From CAJXNP01 sp050305935 (GTDB taxonomy: Bacteria; Bacteroidota; Bacteroidia; Cytophagales; Cyclobacteriaceae), in the NCBI GenBank assembly GCA_050305935.1, contig JBNLGG010000098.1, positions 1-12,532 on the forward strand: 12,532 nucleotides of DNA. Reading direction: 5' to 3'. The notes beneath the pieces were generated by a model that was given only the letters and a program-made list of their open reading frames with translations, had not been told where the DNA came from and made no database searches. Of this stretch, positions 1 to 7,341 are shown in pieces (the stretch's first letter is position 1; every line of letters begins with the position of its first letter). Both the position numbers and the translations under genes were made by a program.

Positions 1-309
1 TAGGCCCATTCTCCCCGTTGTCGCAGGAATGTAGCGCCAGGGACAAGACTGACAGAAAAAATATATAACCTGAAAGTTTTATAAAATACTGGTTCATTTA
101 ATATTAAAGTTTTGCAAACATTAAAATTCTGACTAAAGAGTGCATGTACGGTCCAATTTAACAGTCACCGTAACATTATCTTCTCTGCTAATAGCCTTTA
201 TTCTATAATTCAAATTCCTATGTGAAAAAGGCGATCAATTATCGATCACATGGAAGCTATTCGGAATTAAAAATGTCCTGTTTTCCTTTTGTCATTTTGT
301 TTGTTGTTT
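1..309. other. Left-edge non-coding stretch
   Basis: No gene is supported here. Bases 1-50 are clearly richer in G+C than bases 60-309 and may be the tail of a neighbouring element. A short plus-frame reading from the edge ends in a stop at 66-68 but is too short to identify. On the minus strand this stretch is downstream of the beta-barrel gene ending at 310. A weak CGAT-N5-ATCG inverted repeat at 232-244, followed in the minus direction by a short T run, could help end that transcript, but the stem is only 4 bp and I do not call it a terminator. Confidence 0.5.
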
Positions 310-1689
310 TCATGGAATGTGTTTTATGTTGGTTTGCTTTTTCGGCATGATGACATAATTGATGGTGAAATAAGACCCTACCGAGTAGAGGTTTACATTA
401 CCCCAGCCAATTCCGGTAATTGGAATATTAATAAAAGGCTCCACCTGAAGTGACCACCTTCGCGCCAGGTCATATTCATACCCGGTAGATAAATTTAAAA
501 CGCCCAGGATGTGGGAACTCGTCCCATTTGATCGCCATGATTCCATTGCATTTGGTGGTGGATTGTACCCATACTCAAACTCATATTGCTCATCCATCAT
601 AATGTAGCTGGACAGACCACCTGTTAAAAACAGGTGATGTTTATTTCGGTTCAGATAATTGAGGCGTATGTTAATCGGGATTTCTAAAATCTCGCATTGC
701 CCAGTGGCGCTGATCGCAGAAAATTGTGAATATGTCCCAAATCCAGAAGGTTTGTATTGGCTGCCGTCAGCCGTATAATAATTTTTTATCTTAACTGCAC
801 CCACCCGCAAAGTGATGATTCGGTTGAACGAATAGGACAGATAGCCGCCCATCCTCGCACCGGTATCCGAGAAATCACCCAACCCTACACTACTTAGGTC
901 GGGGGAATACATCAGGGAGAGCACAAGCGCTGGTGCCGGTCTGTCGCTTGCTTTTTCGGGCAAGAGTTCCGTGTCTTCCCCTAATCCAATGGGCTGAATA
1001 TCATATCCGCTGTATTGGTAAGCTAAAAGCGGTAGTCCCATCGGAGAAATTCGGTAAAACAACTGCCTGTCTCCATACCCCTCACCTAGCATCGCTTCAA
1101 GATTAGTATCTGTTTCTCTATTTTCCACGTCGTCTACAACGCCAACAGGTTGCCCGGATTGCACAACAATTTCCCCGCTTTGCGACTTATTTACCACTTC
1201 ATGCTCCCCATTTGAATGGGGTTGTGCTTTTGAGTTGGTACTTGAAGTCGGCCTTGTGTTTGAATCAGTATTCGTTAAACCATTTTCCTGAATCCCCTTT
1301 GAATTATCAACCAATGTGTTTTCGGCATTAGGAGGAACATCACTGTTTGCCGGATGTTCTGATGGATCATCGCTATTTTCAACGGATCGATTCACTTCTA
1401 ACTCTTGTTCTCCTTCAGGCATTTCTACCTTAGATTCGGAGGAGGTCATCTCCGTCGCGACAGGCTCACTTACCTGTGAAAGTATCAGGTAAATGGCCAG
1501 GCCGGCAATCATTACACCTGTTATAATTTTTAGTCCATTTGACCTAAAAAACGGCCATACCATACCCTTCTCCGCCTCATCCAGTTTTTTAGCGAGTTTC
1601 TGCCAATCGGCTTCCTGATACTCAAAATCATATTTATGAGTGCCCTTAATAAAAAAGTTTTCCAGTCTGTCTTTATTTCGTTCTGACAT
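310..1689 (-). CDS. Membrane-anchored protein with beta-barrel-like C-terminal domain; possible anti-sigma partner
   Basis: A 459-residue protein in three parts. Residues 1-50 form a charged, helix-prone cytoplasmic segment. Residues about 53-71 are one hydrophobic membrane helix with no signal-peptidase site. Residues about 72-250 are a Ser/Asn/Glu/Pro-rich, probably disordered linker. Residues about 254-447 alternate polar and hydrophobic residues and end many segments in aromatics, as in Bacteroidota outer-membrane beta-barrel proteins of the PorT/OmpA-like type. The ATG overlaps the last 17 bases of the ECF sigma factor gene, so the two are translationally coupled. Family knowledge: in Bacteroidota, the gene directly after an ECF sigma gene often encodes its membrane-bound regulator. 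My inference is that the N-terminal segment binds the sigma factor and the C-terminal domain senses or inserts into the envelope. I see no recognisable zinc anti-sigma (HxxxCxxC) motif, so the anti-sigma role is unproven. Confidence 0.7.
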   Translation of the reverse strand: MSERNKDRLENFFIKGTHKYDFEYQEADWQKLAKKLDEAEKGMVWPFFRSNGLKIITGVMIAGLAIYLILSQVSEPVATEMTSSESKVEMPEGEQELEVNRSVENSDDPSEHPANSDVPPNAENTLVDNSKGIQENGLTNTDSNTRPTSSTNSKAQPHSNGEHEVVNKSQSGEIVVQSGQPVGVVDDVENRETDTNLEAMLGEGYGDRQLFYRISPMGLPLLAYQYSGYDIQPIGLGEDTELLPEKASDRPAPALVLSLMYSPDLSSVGLGDFSDTGARMGGYLSYSFNRIITLRVGAVKIKNYYTADGSQYKPSGFGTYSQFSAISATGQCEILEIPINIRLNYLNRNKHHLFLTGGLSSYIMMDEQYEFEYGYNPPPNAMESWRSNGTSSHILGVLNLSTGYEYDLARRWSLQVEPFINIPITGIGWGNVNLYSVGSYFTINYVIMPKKQTNIKHIP

Positions 1690-2242
1690 AATCTTCCCGA
1701 AAAAATTCCTTTAGTATTTCCCTTAAATTGGCCTTGGCCTTTGATAAATTGGATTTACTTGCACCAACGGATATCCCCAGCATATCAGCTATTTCTTCAT
1801 GCTTATACCCTTCTATCACATATAAATTAAATACTGTGCGATATGCCGGGGAAAGTTTTTGGATCATATCAATTATCTCCTGGTAAGAGATACCGCTTAA
1901 TATATCTTCGGTGCCAGAATCTTCCGGCACCTGATCAAATTTTTCTTCTCTGAATTTTCGTTGTTTCCATTTAAAGTTATTGATGGCACAATTCACCAAT
2001 ATTTTCCTGAACCAAGGCTTGAATGGTAGCGAAAGATCAAATTTTCGTAAGTTTTCAAATATTTTCATAAACCCCTCATTTAGTATCTCCACTGCCTCCT
2101 CTCTATCGCCTGCATACCTGATACAGATGCTCATCCCGTATGAATAAAACAGTTTATAGAGTGCCTGCTGACTCCTTCGGTCGGATTTCATGCACTCTTT
2201 GAGCAGCTTTTTAATTTCAATATGGTTGTCTAAGGAGGACAA
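1673..2242 (-). CDS. ECF-type RNA polymerase sigma factor (sigma-70 family)
   Basis: A 189-residue protein with the two-domain layout of extracytoplasmic-function sigma factors. Region 2 (about residues 26-90) includes the helical core with IRYAGDREEAVEILNEGF and the LPFKPWFRKILVN segment that contacts the -10 element. Region 4 (about 122-172) has the helix-turn-helix IEGYKHEEIADMLGISVG followed by SKSNLSKAKANL, which reads the -35 element. Regions 1 and 3 are absent, as expected. The start is a TTG: an in-frame stop lies at 2264-2266 with no ATG or GTG after it, and the next Met is residue 18, which would cut into the helix before region 2. It overlaps the membrane-anchored barrel gene by 17 bases, implying co-regulation with it. 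A 65-base gap separates it from the CPBP gene upstream, so it could have its own promoter. Confidence 0.92.
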   Translation of the reverse strand: MSSLDNHIEIKKLLKECMKSDRRSQQALYKLFYSYGMSICIRYAGDREEAVEILNEGFMKIFENLRKFDLSLPFKPWFRKILVNCAINNFKWKQRKFREEKFDQVPEDSGTEDILSGISYQEIIDMIQKLSPAYRTVFNLYVIEGYKHEEIADMLGISVGASKSNLSKAKANLREILKEFFREDYVRTK

Positions 2243-2307
2243 AGATGTCTTTACTTTTGTTGCCTATACATTCATGGTTTCAGGATGGTTGCCTTACCCA
2301 ATTAATA

Positions 2308-2862
2308 TTATTTGTTAGCCGGATAAGTAAGCTTATATAGCAGCACTATATCGACCATCGTGTGGGCTGCCATGGAAGCGGCTATGCCCACCATCTCGGT
2401 AATGTATCCAATAAATGCAATGGAAAGTGTCATGAAAATACCATATACAAATAAAGGCCTGTTAAAAGGATTAAGGTATCCATGTATAAATACAAAAACA
2501 ATGGAAGTGACCCAAATGCCAAGAAGAGGCTGGATGGTTCCCCGGAAAAGCAATTCCTCACCTATTCCGGCGCAAAGACTGACGAAAATAATTTGAAAGA
2601 TATTCAATCGTATTCCGCCAATGATATTGGTAAAAAAGTTCCTTACCGGGCCAAGAAATCGAGTCATAATTATTTGCCAGCCAAGGATAGATATCGATAA
2701 ACCTACAGCACTGCCGAATAATATCTGTTTAAGCAGTGGGAATTTCCCCTGTAAAAAGGTGCTGCTCGCTACTCCCCTGACAGTTGGGATAAAATAAAGA
2801 CCAATGCCACCCATTACGACAAGAGTAGCCATAGCCAGTAAAAGCACCCTTTGCCTGCTCAT
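2308..2862 (-). CDS. CPBP family intramembrane glutamic endopeptidase-like protein
   Basis: A 184-residue membrane protein with hydrophobic segments near residues 5-25, 45-66, 85-101, 115-128, 137-155 and 157-177. It carries the CPBP (Abi/CAAX protease-like) motifs: EELLFRG with E102, E103 and R107; FVFIHG with H127; and AAHTMVD with H167 and D171. These match motifs 1-3 of the family, whose glutamates and histidines form the intramembrane active site in Rce1-like enzymes. The substrate is unknown; relatives process prenylated proteins, mature peptides or serve immunity functions. The ATG overlaps the stop of pgl in an ATGA arrangement (4 bases), so it is translated from the pentose phosphate operon transcript. 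The protein is shorter than many family members, but all the motifs are present. Confidence 0.88.
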   Translation of the reverse strand: MSRQRVLLLAMATLVVMGGIGLYFIPTVRGVASSTFLQGKFPLLKQILFGSAVGLSISILGWQIIMTRFLGPVRNFFTNIIGGIRLNIFQIIFVSLCAGIGEELLFRGTIQPLLGIWVTSIVFVFIHGYLNPFNRPLFVYGIFMTLSIAFIGYITEMVGIAASMAAHTMVDIVLLYKLTYPANK

Positions 2863-3578
2863 ATAATTAATTCCGCGGCATCACTATCTAAAAACCATCC
2901 CAGAGAGCCATGGGCCGGTTTTACAAGTGCGGCTGGAAAAAGCTTTTTTTCTTCACTAGCTGGCGTAATATTAAATTTCACCATGGTGGCCTTTCCTGCT
3001 CCTGTGACCAGGAAAGTAATTATTTGGGAATTGTTGATAATCCTTCCCGTCAGGCTTACCCGTTTTTGGCCTGAAATGGGATGCGTTGCCACCACACAGT
3101 TGCCTTCACTTTCCCACAGGTGGATCTGATGAGGAAAAATGGAAGCTGTATGCCCGTCATCACCCAAGCCTAACATCATGATGTCGAATGACGGCAATCC
3201 GTTAACCAAGGGAAGCACATCATCCAGGATCACCCCATATCGATAGGCTTCCTCCACCGGGTCGTTCTCTCCGAGTATCCGGAAAACATTTTCCTGTGGA
3301 ATGTCAATCTCGTCCAGGAGGTACTTTTTTGTCATACCAAAATTGCTTTCCTCGTGCTCAGGAGGTACGCATCGCTCGTCTCCCCAAAAGAGACGAACCT
3401 TTGACCAGGGAATATCTTTTTTATGATTTTCTGCCCAATAAGAAAAAAGTGCCTTCGGCGTAGATCCGCCAGACAAGCATAGATTGACCTGGTTTTTGTT
3501 TTTTAACTGATCAACTAATAAATCGGTGTATGATTTAAACAATTCGTCTTTCGAAGAAAAAATATTGAGTTTATCCAT
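2859..3578 (-). CDS. pgl: 6-phosphogluconolactonase
   Basis: A 239-residue cytosolic enzyme that hydrolyses 6-phosphoglucono-delta-lactone to 6-phosphogluconate, the second step of the oxidative pentose phosphate pathway. Visible signatures of the DevB/SOL-type family are LSGGSTPKALF (about 35-45), which binds phosphate; LFWGDERCVPPEHEESN (about 63-79); and MLGLGDDGHTASIFPH (about 135-150), containing the catalytic His. Length is normal for the family. It starts with ATG only 3 bases after the zwf stop and shares 4 bases with the CPBP gene, so zwf, pgl and the CPBP gene appear to be one transcript. Its neighbours supply the steps immediately before and after this reaction, which strongly supports the call. 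Confidence 0.96.
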   Translation of the reverse strand: MDKLNIFSSKDELFKSYTDLLVDQLKNKNQVNLCLSGGSTPKALFSYWAENHKKDIPWSKVRLFWGDERCVPPEHEESNFGMTKKYLLDEIDIPQENVFRILGENDPVEEAYRYGVILDDVLPLVNGLPSFDIMMLGLGDDGHTASIFPHQIHLWESEGNCVVATHPISGQKRVSLTGRIINNSQIITFLVTGAGKATMVKFNITPASEEKKLFPAALVKPAHGSLGWFLDSDAAELII

Positions 3579-3581
3579 AGG

Positions 3582-5111
3582 TTATAATTCGCAATACAGG
3601 CCGTCGTCGACCAGGTTTTTACAGGGGTAGCGCCAGGCAATTTCTTTCTGCTCGATCAGGGAATCCGCCACTTCCGGTCCCCAGGTACCTGCAGGATATC
3701 CGTATAAAGGCGCTTCCTTATTTTCTTTCCAAAAATCCAGGACCGGTTGCACAAATTTCCAGGCTTCTTCTACACTGTCGCCTCGAGAATAAAGGGTCGC
3801 ATCCCCTACCATACAATCCAGTAGCAAGCGTTCGTAGGCGCTTGGGATGTGGGTTTCCTGAAGGTCTTTATAGTGAAAATCCATGTTCACATTCTTCACA
3901 TTGAATCCTGCACCGGGAATTTTCATTCCTGTTTTCAACAATATGCCCTCATCTGGCTGAATACGGATCACCAATAAATTACCGTCCGCGCAAAATTCCT
4001 GGTTCTCAATGAAAAGCTTATGTGGAGTGGGTTTAAAGTGAATGACCACTTCCGTTACGCGGGTAGGTAGCCGTTTTCCGGTACGCACATAAAAGGGTAC
4101 GCCACCCCATCGCCAGTTGTCAATAAAAATCTTCATGGCTACATAGGTTTCTGTCCGGGAGTCGTCGTTCACCCCGTGCTCCTCCCGATAGCCCTTTACG
4201 TATTCGCCCCGTACATTCGCCGCCAAATACTGCCCCCGGATCACATTCCTGAAAAGATCATTGTTCCTGATTGGCCGGAGTGACTGAAAGACCTTCATTT
4301 TCTCGTTTCGAATGGCTACATCAGATATTTCCATGGGAGGCTCCATCGCTACGAGTGCCAGTACCTGTAGCAGGTGGTTCTGAAGCATATCGCGAAGCGC
4401 GCCCGAATCATCATAATATCCTCCCCTGCTTCCCACACCAATGTTCTCTGCACCGGTAATCTCCACATGCTGAATATAATTCCGGTTCCACAGGGGCTCA
4501 TAAATACTGTTGGCAAAACGCGTTACCAGAAGGTTTTGCACTGTTTCCTTACCCAAATAGTGATCAATCCTGTACAATTGATCTTCGTTAAAATACTTCA
4601 GCAACGACTTATTGAGGGATATTGAAGAGTCAAGGTCAGTACCGAAGGGTTTTTCTATGATCAACCTCCTGAACGAACGTTCTCCTTTATTTAAACCATG
4701 CCTGCTCAGGTATTCCGGAATAATGGTATAGAGCGACGGAGGCGTGGACAAATAAAAGATATAGTTTCCATCTGTGCTAAATTGGTTATTGATCTTTTCC
4801 AGACGTTCTTTAAGCAGCTTGTAATCGTCGGCATTTTTTGTATCGATCGCCTGATAAAAAAGTCGCGTACTAAAGTCACTCATTTCCGCCTCATTCTCAC
4901 TTTTGTGATAGGAAAACTCTTTAATACCAGCGATCATTTTTTTCCGGAATTCATCGTCTGAGAGTTCGCTCCGGCTTACGCCCAAAACAGCAAAATTAGC
5001 GGGCAGCAGTTTCTGGATATGCAGATCAAATATTGCCGGGAGCAGCTTTCTATATGTTAAATCACCTGAGGCGCCAAAAATGACTAATACCTGGTTTTTT
5101 GGGGTGGCCAT
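3582..5111 (-). CDS. zwf: Glucose-6-phosphate 1-dehydrogenase
   Basis: A 509-residue enzyme that oxidises glucose-6-phosphate to 6-phosphogluconolactone using NAD(P)+, the entry step of the oxidative pentose phosphate pathway. Residues 12-22 hold the nucleotide-binding GASGDLTYRKL motif, 153-157 the EKPFG motif, and 181-189 the diagnostic RIDHYLGKE active-site signature with the substrate-binding His184. His246 in the following QNHLLQ segment corresponds to the catalytic base known from the Leuconostoc enzyme. Full length for the family, with ATG start. It lies 13 bases after gnd and 3 bases before pgl, so the three enzymes are made together. I cannot judge NADP+ versus NAD+ preference from motif reading alone. 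Confidence 0.97.
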   Translation of the reverse strand: MATPKNQVLVIFGASGDLTYRKLLPAIFDLHIQKLLPANFAVLGVSRSELSDDEFRKKMIAGIKEFSYHKSENEAEMSDFSTRLFYQAIDTKNADDYKLLKERLEKINNQFSTDGNYIFYLSTPPSLYTIIPEYLSRHGLNKGERSFRRLIIEKPFGTDLDSSISLNKSLLKYFNEDQLYRIDHYLGKETVQNLLVTRFANSIYEPLWNRNYIQHVEITGAENIGVGSRGGYYDDSGALRDMLQNHLLQVLALVAMEPPMEISDVAIRNEKMKVFQSLRPIRNNDLFRNVIRGQYLAANVRGEYVKGYREEHGVNDDSRTETYVAMKIFIDNWRWGGVPFYVRTGKRLPTRVTEVVIHFKPTPHKLFIENQEFCADGNLLVIRIQPDEGILLKTGMKIPGAGFNVKNVNMDFHYKDLQETHIPSAYERLLLDCMVGDATLYSRGDSVEEAWKFVQPVLDFWKENKEAPLYGYPAGTWGPEVADSLIEQKEIAWRYPCKNLVDDGLYCEL

Positions 5112-5124
5112 ACTTATGTTGGAT

Positions 5125-6027
5125 TTATTCTTTCGCCTTTTTTACTGCGTGCCCCCCAAACTGGTTGCGCATCGCGGCCAACATCTTCATGGCAAATGAA
5201 CCTTCCTGTCGTGACTGGAACCTGGTAAACAGTGAAGCAGTGATGACATGCGCCGGTACATCAAAGTCAATAGCCGTTTGCACGGTCCATCGTCCTTCCC
5301 CGCTATCCGAAACATAGGCTTCCAGATTGTCGAGATTGGCATCATCCTCCAGCGCATTTCCTATCAACTCCAGAAGCCAGGAACGAACCACACTGCCTTG
5401 CATCCATGTTTTAGAAACTTTTTCAAGATCTATATCATAAGGAGATTCTTTAAGTATTTCAAATCCTTCGGCATAGGCTTGCATCATTCCATATTCGATG
5501 CCATTGTGGACCATCTTTACCATGTGGCCTGACCCGCTTCCGCCGCAATAGATATATCCGTCCTTCGGCGCCAGCGATTTAAATATCGGTTCGGTATAAA
5601 TACAAGCATCCTTGTCACCTCCGTACATCAGGCAATATCCATTCTGAAGACCCCAAACACCTCCACTCGTACCGCAATCAATGTAATGAATTCCCTTGTC
5701 CTGAAGTTTTTCATATCTTTTTATACTCTCCCTCCAGTAGCTGTTCCCACCATCGATGATGATATCGCCCGGCTCAAGGGATTCCTCCAATTCGATAATG
5801 CTTTGATCCACCGGAGCACCCGCCGGAACCATCAGCCATACTACTTTCCTATCCCTTAATTTACCGGTAAGGTCCGCAATGCTGGTAGAGGCTACCGCTC
5901 CATGGCTGACAGCTTCATCGATTTCCTTTTTCGTTAAGTTGTAAACCACCACTTCATGACCGTCATTGAGTAATCGTTCCACCATTTTGCCCCCCATTTT
6001 ACCCAAGCCTATAAATCCAATTTTCAT
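5125..6027 (-). CDS. gnd: 6-phosphogluconate dehydrogenase, decarboxylating (short form)
   Basis: A 300-residue enzyme that oxidatively decarboxylates 6-phosphogluconate to ribulose-5-phosphate. The N-terminal Rossmann fold has GLGKMG at 7-12. Family signatures are IDGGNSYWRES (91-101), DCGTSGGVWGLQNGYCLMYGG (117-137) and HMVKMVHNGIEYGMMQ (168-183), which carries the catalytic Lys171 and Asn175. At 300 residues it is the short (YqeC/GndA-type) form lacking much of the C-terminal all-helical domain of the roughly 470-residue long form; short forms are often NAD+-preferring. Here the segment after beta-2 reads VVYNLTKK, with Asn, Thr and Lys rather than an acidic residue, so NADP+ use is also possible. 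It is the first gene of the minus-strand run and would be transcribed from the 6028-6120 region. Confidence 0.95.
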   Translation of the reverse strand: MKIGFIGLGKMGGKMVERLLNDGHEVVVYNLTKKEIDEAVSHGAVASTSIADLTGKLRDRKVVWLMVPAGAPVDQSIIELEESLEPGDIIIDGGNSYWRESIKRYEKLQDKGIHYIDCGTSGGVWGLQNGYCLMYGGDKDACIYTEPIFKSLAPKDGYIYCGGSGSGHMVKMVHNGIEYGMMQAYAEGFEILKESPYDIDLEKVSKTWMQGSVVRSWLLELIGNALEDDANLDNLEAYVSDSGEGRWTVQTAIDFDVPAHVITASLFTRFQSRQEGSFAMKMLAAMRNQFGGHAVKKAKE

Positions 6028-6332
6028 CGTTGATTTGCTTTTAAATGTTGTAGAATTATCCAGATTTTTATTTCACAATTTCGAATTGAAAATAAAATTA
6101 CCACAGTGCAGCCGATAAAAAAAAGATTCAACTTTTATTTAAAAAAAAAGATAATGGAGGTGTAATGTTTTTTATTAAAAATCGATCACTTTTTATTATT
6201 TGATATTTAAAAAGAATTTTATTTTTAACCCCGAATTAAGTTTATAACAGGAGCGAATTAAAAGACACTTTAACCTAATTGAGAATCAATTGTTAACAGT
6301 AGTTAAATTCAAACATCTGAATTTATACTAAG
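6028..6332. other. AT-rich divergent intergenic region
   Basis: No gene is visible in this 305-base stretch between gnd (minus) and the acidic-protein gene (plus). It is strongly AT-rich with several A tracts (around 6117-6125 and 6141-6150). It must hold the promoters of both divergent units. A candidate gnd promoter is listed separately. Near the plus-strand gene there is an AATTGA-GAA-TCAATT inverted repeat at 6277-6291, a possible protein-binding site. Confidence 0.6.
6051..6078 (-). promoter_or_regulatory. Candidate promoter of the gnd-zwf-pgl operon
   Basis: Read on the minus strand, TTG (6078-6076) is followed after exactly 17 bases by TAATTCTA (6058-6051). This resembles the Bacteroidota primary-sigma pattern TTG-N17-19-TAnnTTTG, although the second box departs from TAnnTTTG at two or three positions. 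It would place transcription start roughly 15-20 bases upstream of the gnd ATG. Visual match only. Confidence 0.35.
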
Positions 6333-6638
6333 ATGAAAATTGCAACTTACCCGGAAAACGACTTCAAACAGTTTGAAGATGTATCCACATTACAACACAT
6401 CTCCGTTAAGGCCCTGGCTTTTGACGATGATTTTGATGACTACGATGAAGAAGAGGACGATGAGGACGATTCTTATGATGACGATTTCGAAGAAACAAAT
6501 TCAGATGATTTCAATGAGGAAGAACTGGATTGGGATAAATTTGAGATGGATGAAAAGGATCAGGACCTCGAAGACCTTGACGACTGGGACAGTGAGGAGG
6601 AAGACGATAACGATTCCTTTAAAGACTGGGATGATTAA
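6333..6638 (+). CDS. Highly acidic low-complexity protein of unknown function
   Basis: A 101-residue protein. The first 30 residues look ordinary (MKIATYPENDFKQFEDVS and so on). From residue about 31 to the end roughly 60% of residues are Asp or Glu, punctuated by Phe, Tyr and Trp and ending in KDWDD. There is no signal peptide, membrane helix or cysteine. I do not recognise a family. Acidic proteins of this kind can act as histone-like chaperones, DNA mimics or counter-ion-rich binding partners, but none of that is shown here. It is convincing as a gene because it starts with ATG at the end of a promoter-bearing intergenic region and stops 13 bases before a strong terminator. The overlapping plus frame at 6340-6651 is Met/Thr/Lys-rich and is the +1 shadow of GAT/GAC/GAA runs. 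Confidence 0.75.
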   Translation: MKIATYPENDFKQFEDVSTLQHISVKALAFDDDFDDYDEEEDDEDDSYDDDFEETNSDDFNEEELDWDKFEMDEKDQDLEDLDDWDSEEEDDNDSFKDWDD

Positions 6639-6648
6639 GAAAGAAATT

Positions 6649-6675
6649 TAAAGTCGGGCCAAGCCCGACTTTTTT
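6649..6675 (+). terminator. Rho-independent terminator after the acidic-protein gene
   Basis: AGTCGGGC (6652-6659) pairs perfectly with GCCCGACT (6663-6670) across a 3-base loop. Flanking A-T pairs lengthen the stem, and a run of six T, a G and four more T follows. It sits between two convergent genes. The minus-strand side has only a short T run, so it should be stronger in the plus direction and at best moderate in the other. Confidence 0.92.
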
Positions 6676-6678
6676 GTT

Positions 6679-7131
6679 TTAGTTTACCCCAATCTGAATT
6701 TCAGTGATATTCTCAGGTGACTCAATCTCGATGTATTTGGTATAAACTTCACGCACTTCGTCAGTAGGGCGTTTTCCTGACTGGAGGATTTGTGGAAATA
6801 TTCTGTCATACTCTTCCCCCAGTTTACTAATCGGACCGGTAAATTCATGGGAAACGCACTTGAGCGGCCCCCATTCCTTAAAGTCATATTTTCCATCATA
6901 ATCTTTTACCCGGTCTACCACGACACCAATTTCTAATTCAAATTCCTTGTCAGGATTTGCATCGCAACCCAGGTATCTGAACTGCATGGGCGCTATTTCC
7001 TTCAAGCCCAGCTTTTCGATTTCCTCGTAAAGCTTTGGGATCTCCCGATTGGCAACTTCATTGATTTTTTTGAGTGTCGTAGTCTCCTTATGAAAGAAGA
7101 CGGTGATGGGGTTAACATTTTTGTCTTGCAT
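6679..7131 (-). CDS. GyrI-like / AraC effector-binding domain protein
   Basis: A protein of about 150 residues consisting of a stand-alone GyrI-like (SOUL/effector-binding) domain with no DNA-binding part. Visible family features are the basic/aromatic beta strands at the start, IGVVVDRV in the middle, CVSHEFTGPISKLGEEYDRIFPQIL (the usual 'Y/F-x-G-P-hydrophobic-x-x-L-G' turn and helix), and the C-terminal EVYTKYIEIESPENITEIQI pattern with the acidic residue and the closing TEI strand. Family members bind small hydrophobic or cationic ligands, and some hydrolyse cyclopropanoids or protect against toxins. The longer reading from a TTG at 7170 adds 13 residues with no family match, so I chose the ATG at 7131. 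It is divergent from the metal-efflux locus, which makes a ligand or stress-sensing role plausible but unproven. Confidence 0.75.
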   Translation of the reverse strand: MQDKNVNPITVFFHKETTTLKKINEVANREIPKLYEEIEKLGLKEIAPMQFRYLGCDANPDKEFELEIGVVVDRVKDYDGKYDFKEWGPLKCVSHEFTGPISKLGEEYDRIFPQILQSGKRPTDEVREVYTKYIEIESPENITEIQIGVN

Positions 7132-7186
7132 GATCGTATTATTTTTGAATAAAACATGTTTGTTTTCCAAAGAAAATACCCCTGTG

Positions 7187-7202
7187 TGACACCCCTATGT
7201 CA
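7187..7202. promoter_or_regulatory. Inverted repeat TGACA-N6-TGTCA, possible operator
   Basis: A perfect 5-bp inverted repeat with a 6-base CCCCTA spacer, located between the divergent GyrI-like gene and the HYC_CC_PP gene. It also overlaps an imperfect 13-base tandem repeat (ACCCCTGTGTGAC at 7178-7190, then ACCCCTATGTCAG at 7191-7203). The spacing suits a dimeric regulator with half-sites one helical turn apart. No regulator gene adjoins it in this window. Confidence 0.4.
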
Positions 7203-7341
7203 GTAGCCATTCAATTTTTTTACCCCTTAATTCATTAACTATAATCCAAAATATTGTAATTACTATTAGCAATAATCAATTGAAATTTGACGTATCAAAC
7301 TGGTAAGGAATTAAAAAAAATATTTTTCCTATCTTTAAAGC

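Noticed and set aside
232..246. Terminator for the minus-strand operon
   Set aside because: The stem is only 4 bp with a weak T run, too poor to call.
2360..2700. Plus-strand open frames over the CPBP gene
   Set aside because: They lie antisense to a protein with intact CPBP motifs and match nothing recognisable.
6340..6651. Second plus-strand reading frame of 103 codons over the acidic gene
   Set aside because: Its Met/Thr/Lys-rich composition is what the GAT/GAC/GAA repeats give in the shifted frame, and it runs into the terminator stem.
7132..7170. N-terminal extension of the GyrI-like protein from a TTG at 7170
   Set aside because: The added 13 residues do not resemble the family start, and a good ATG at 7131 begins directly before the first domain strand.
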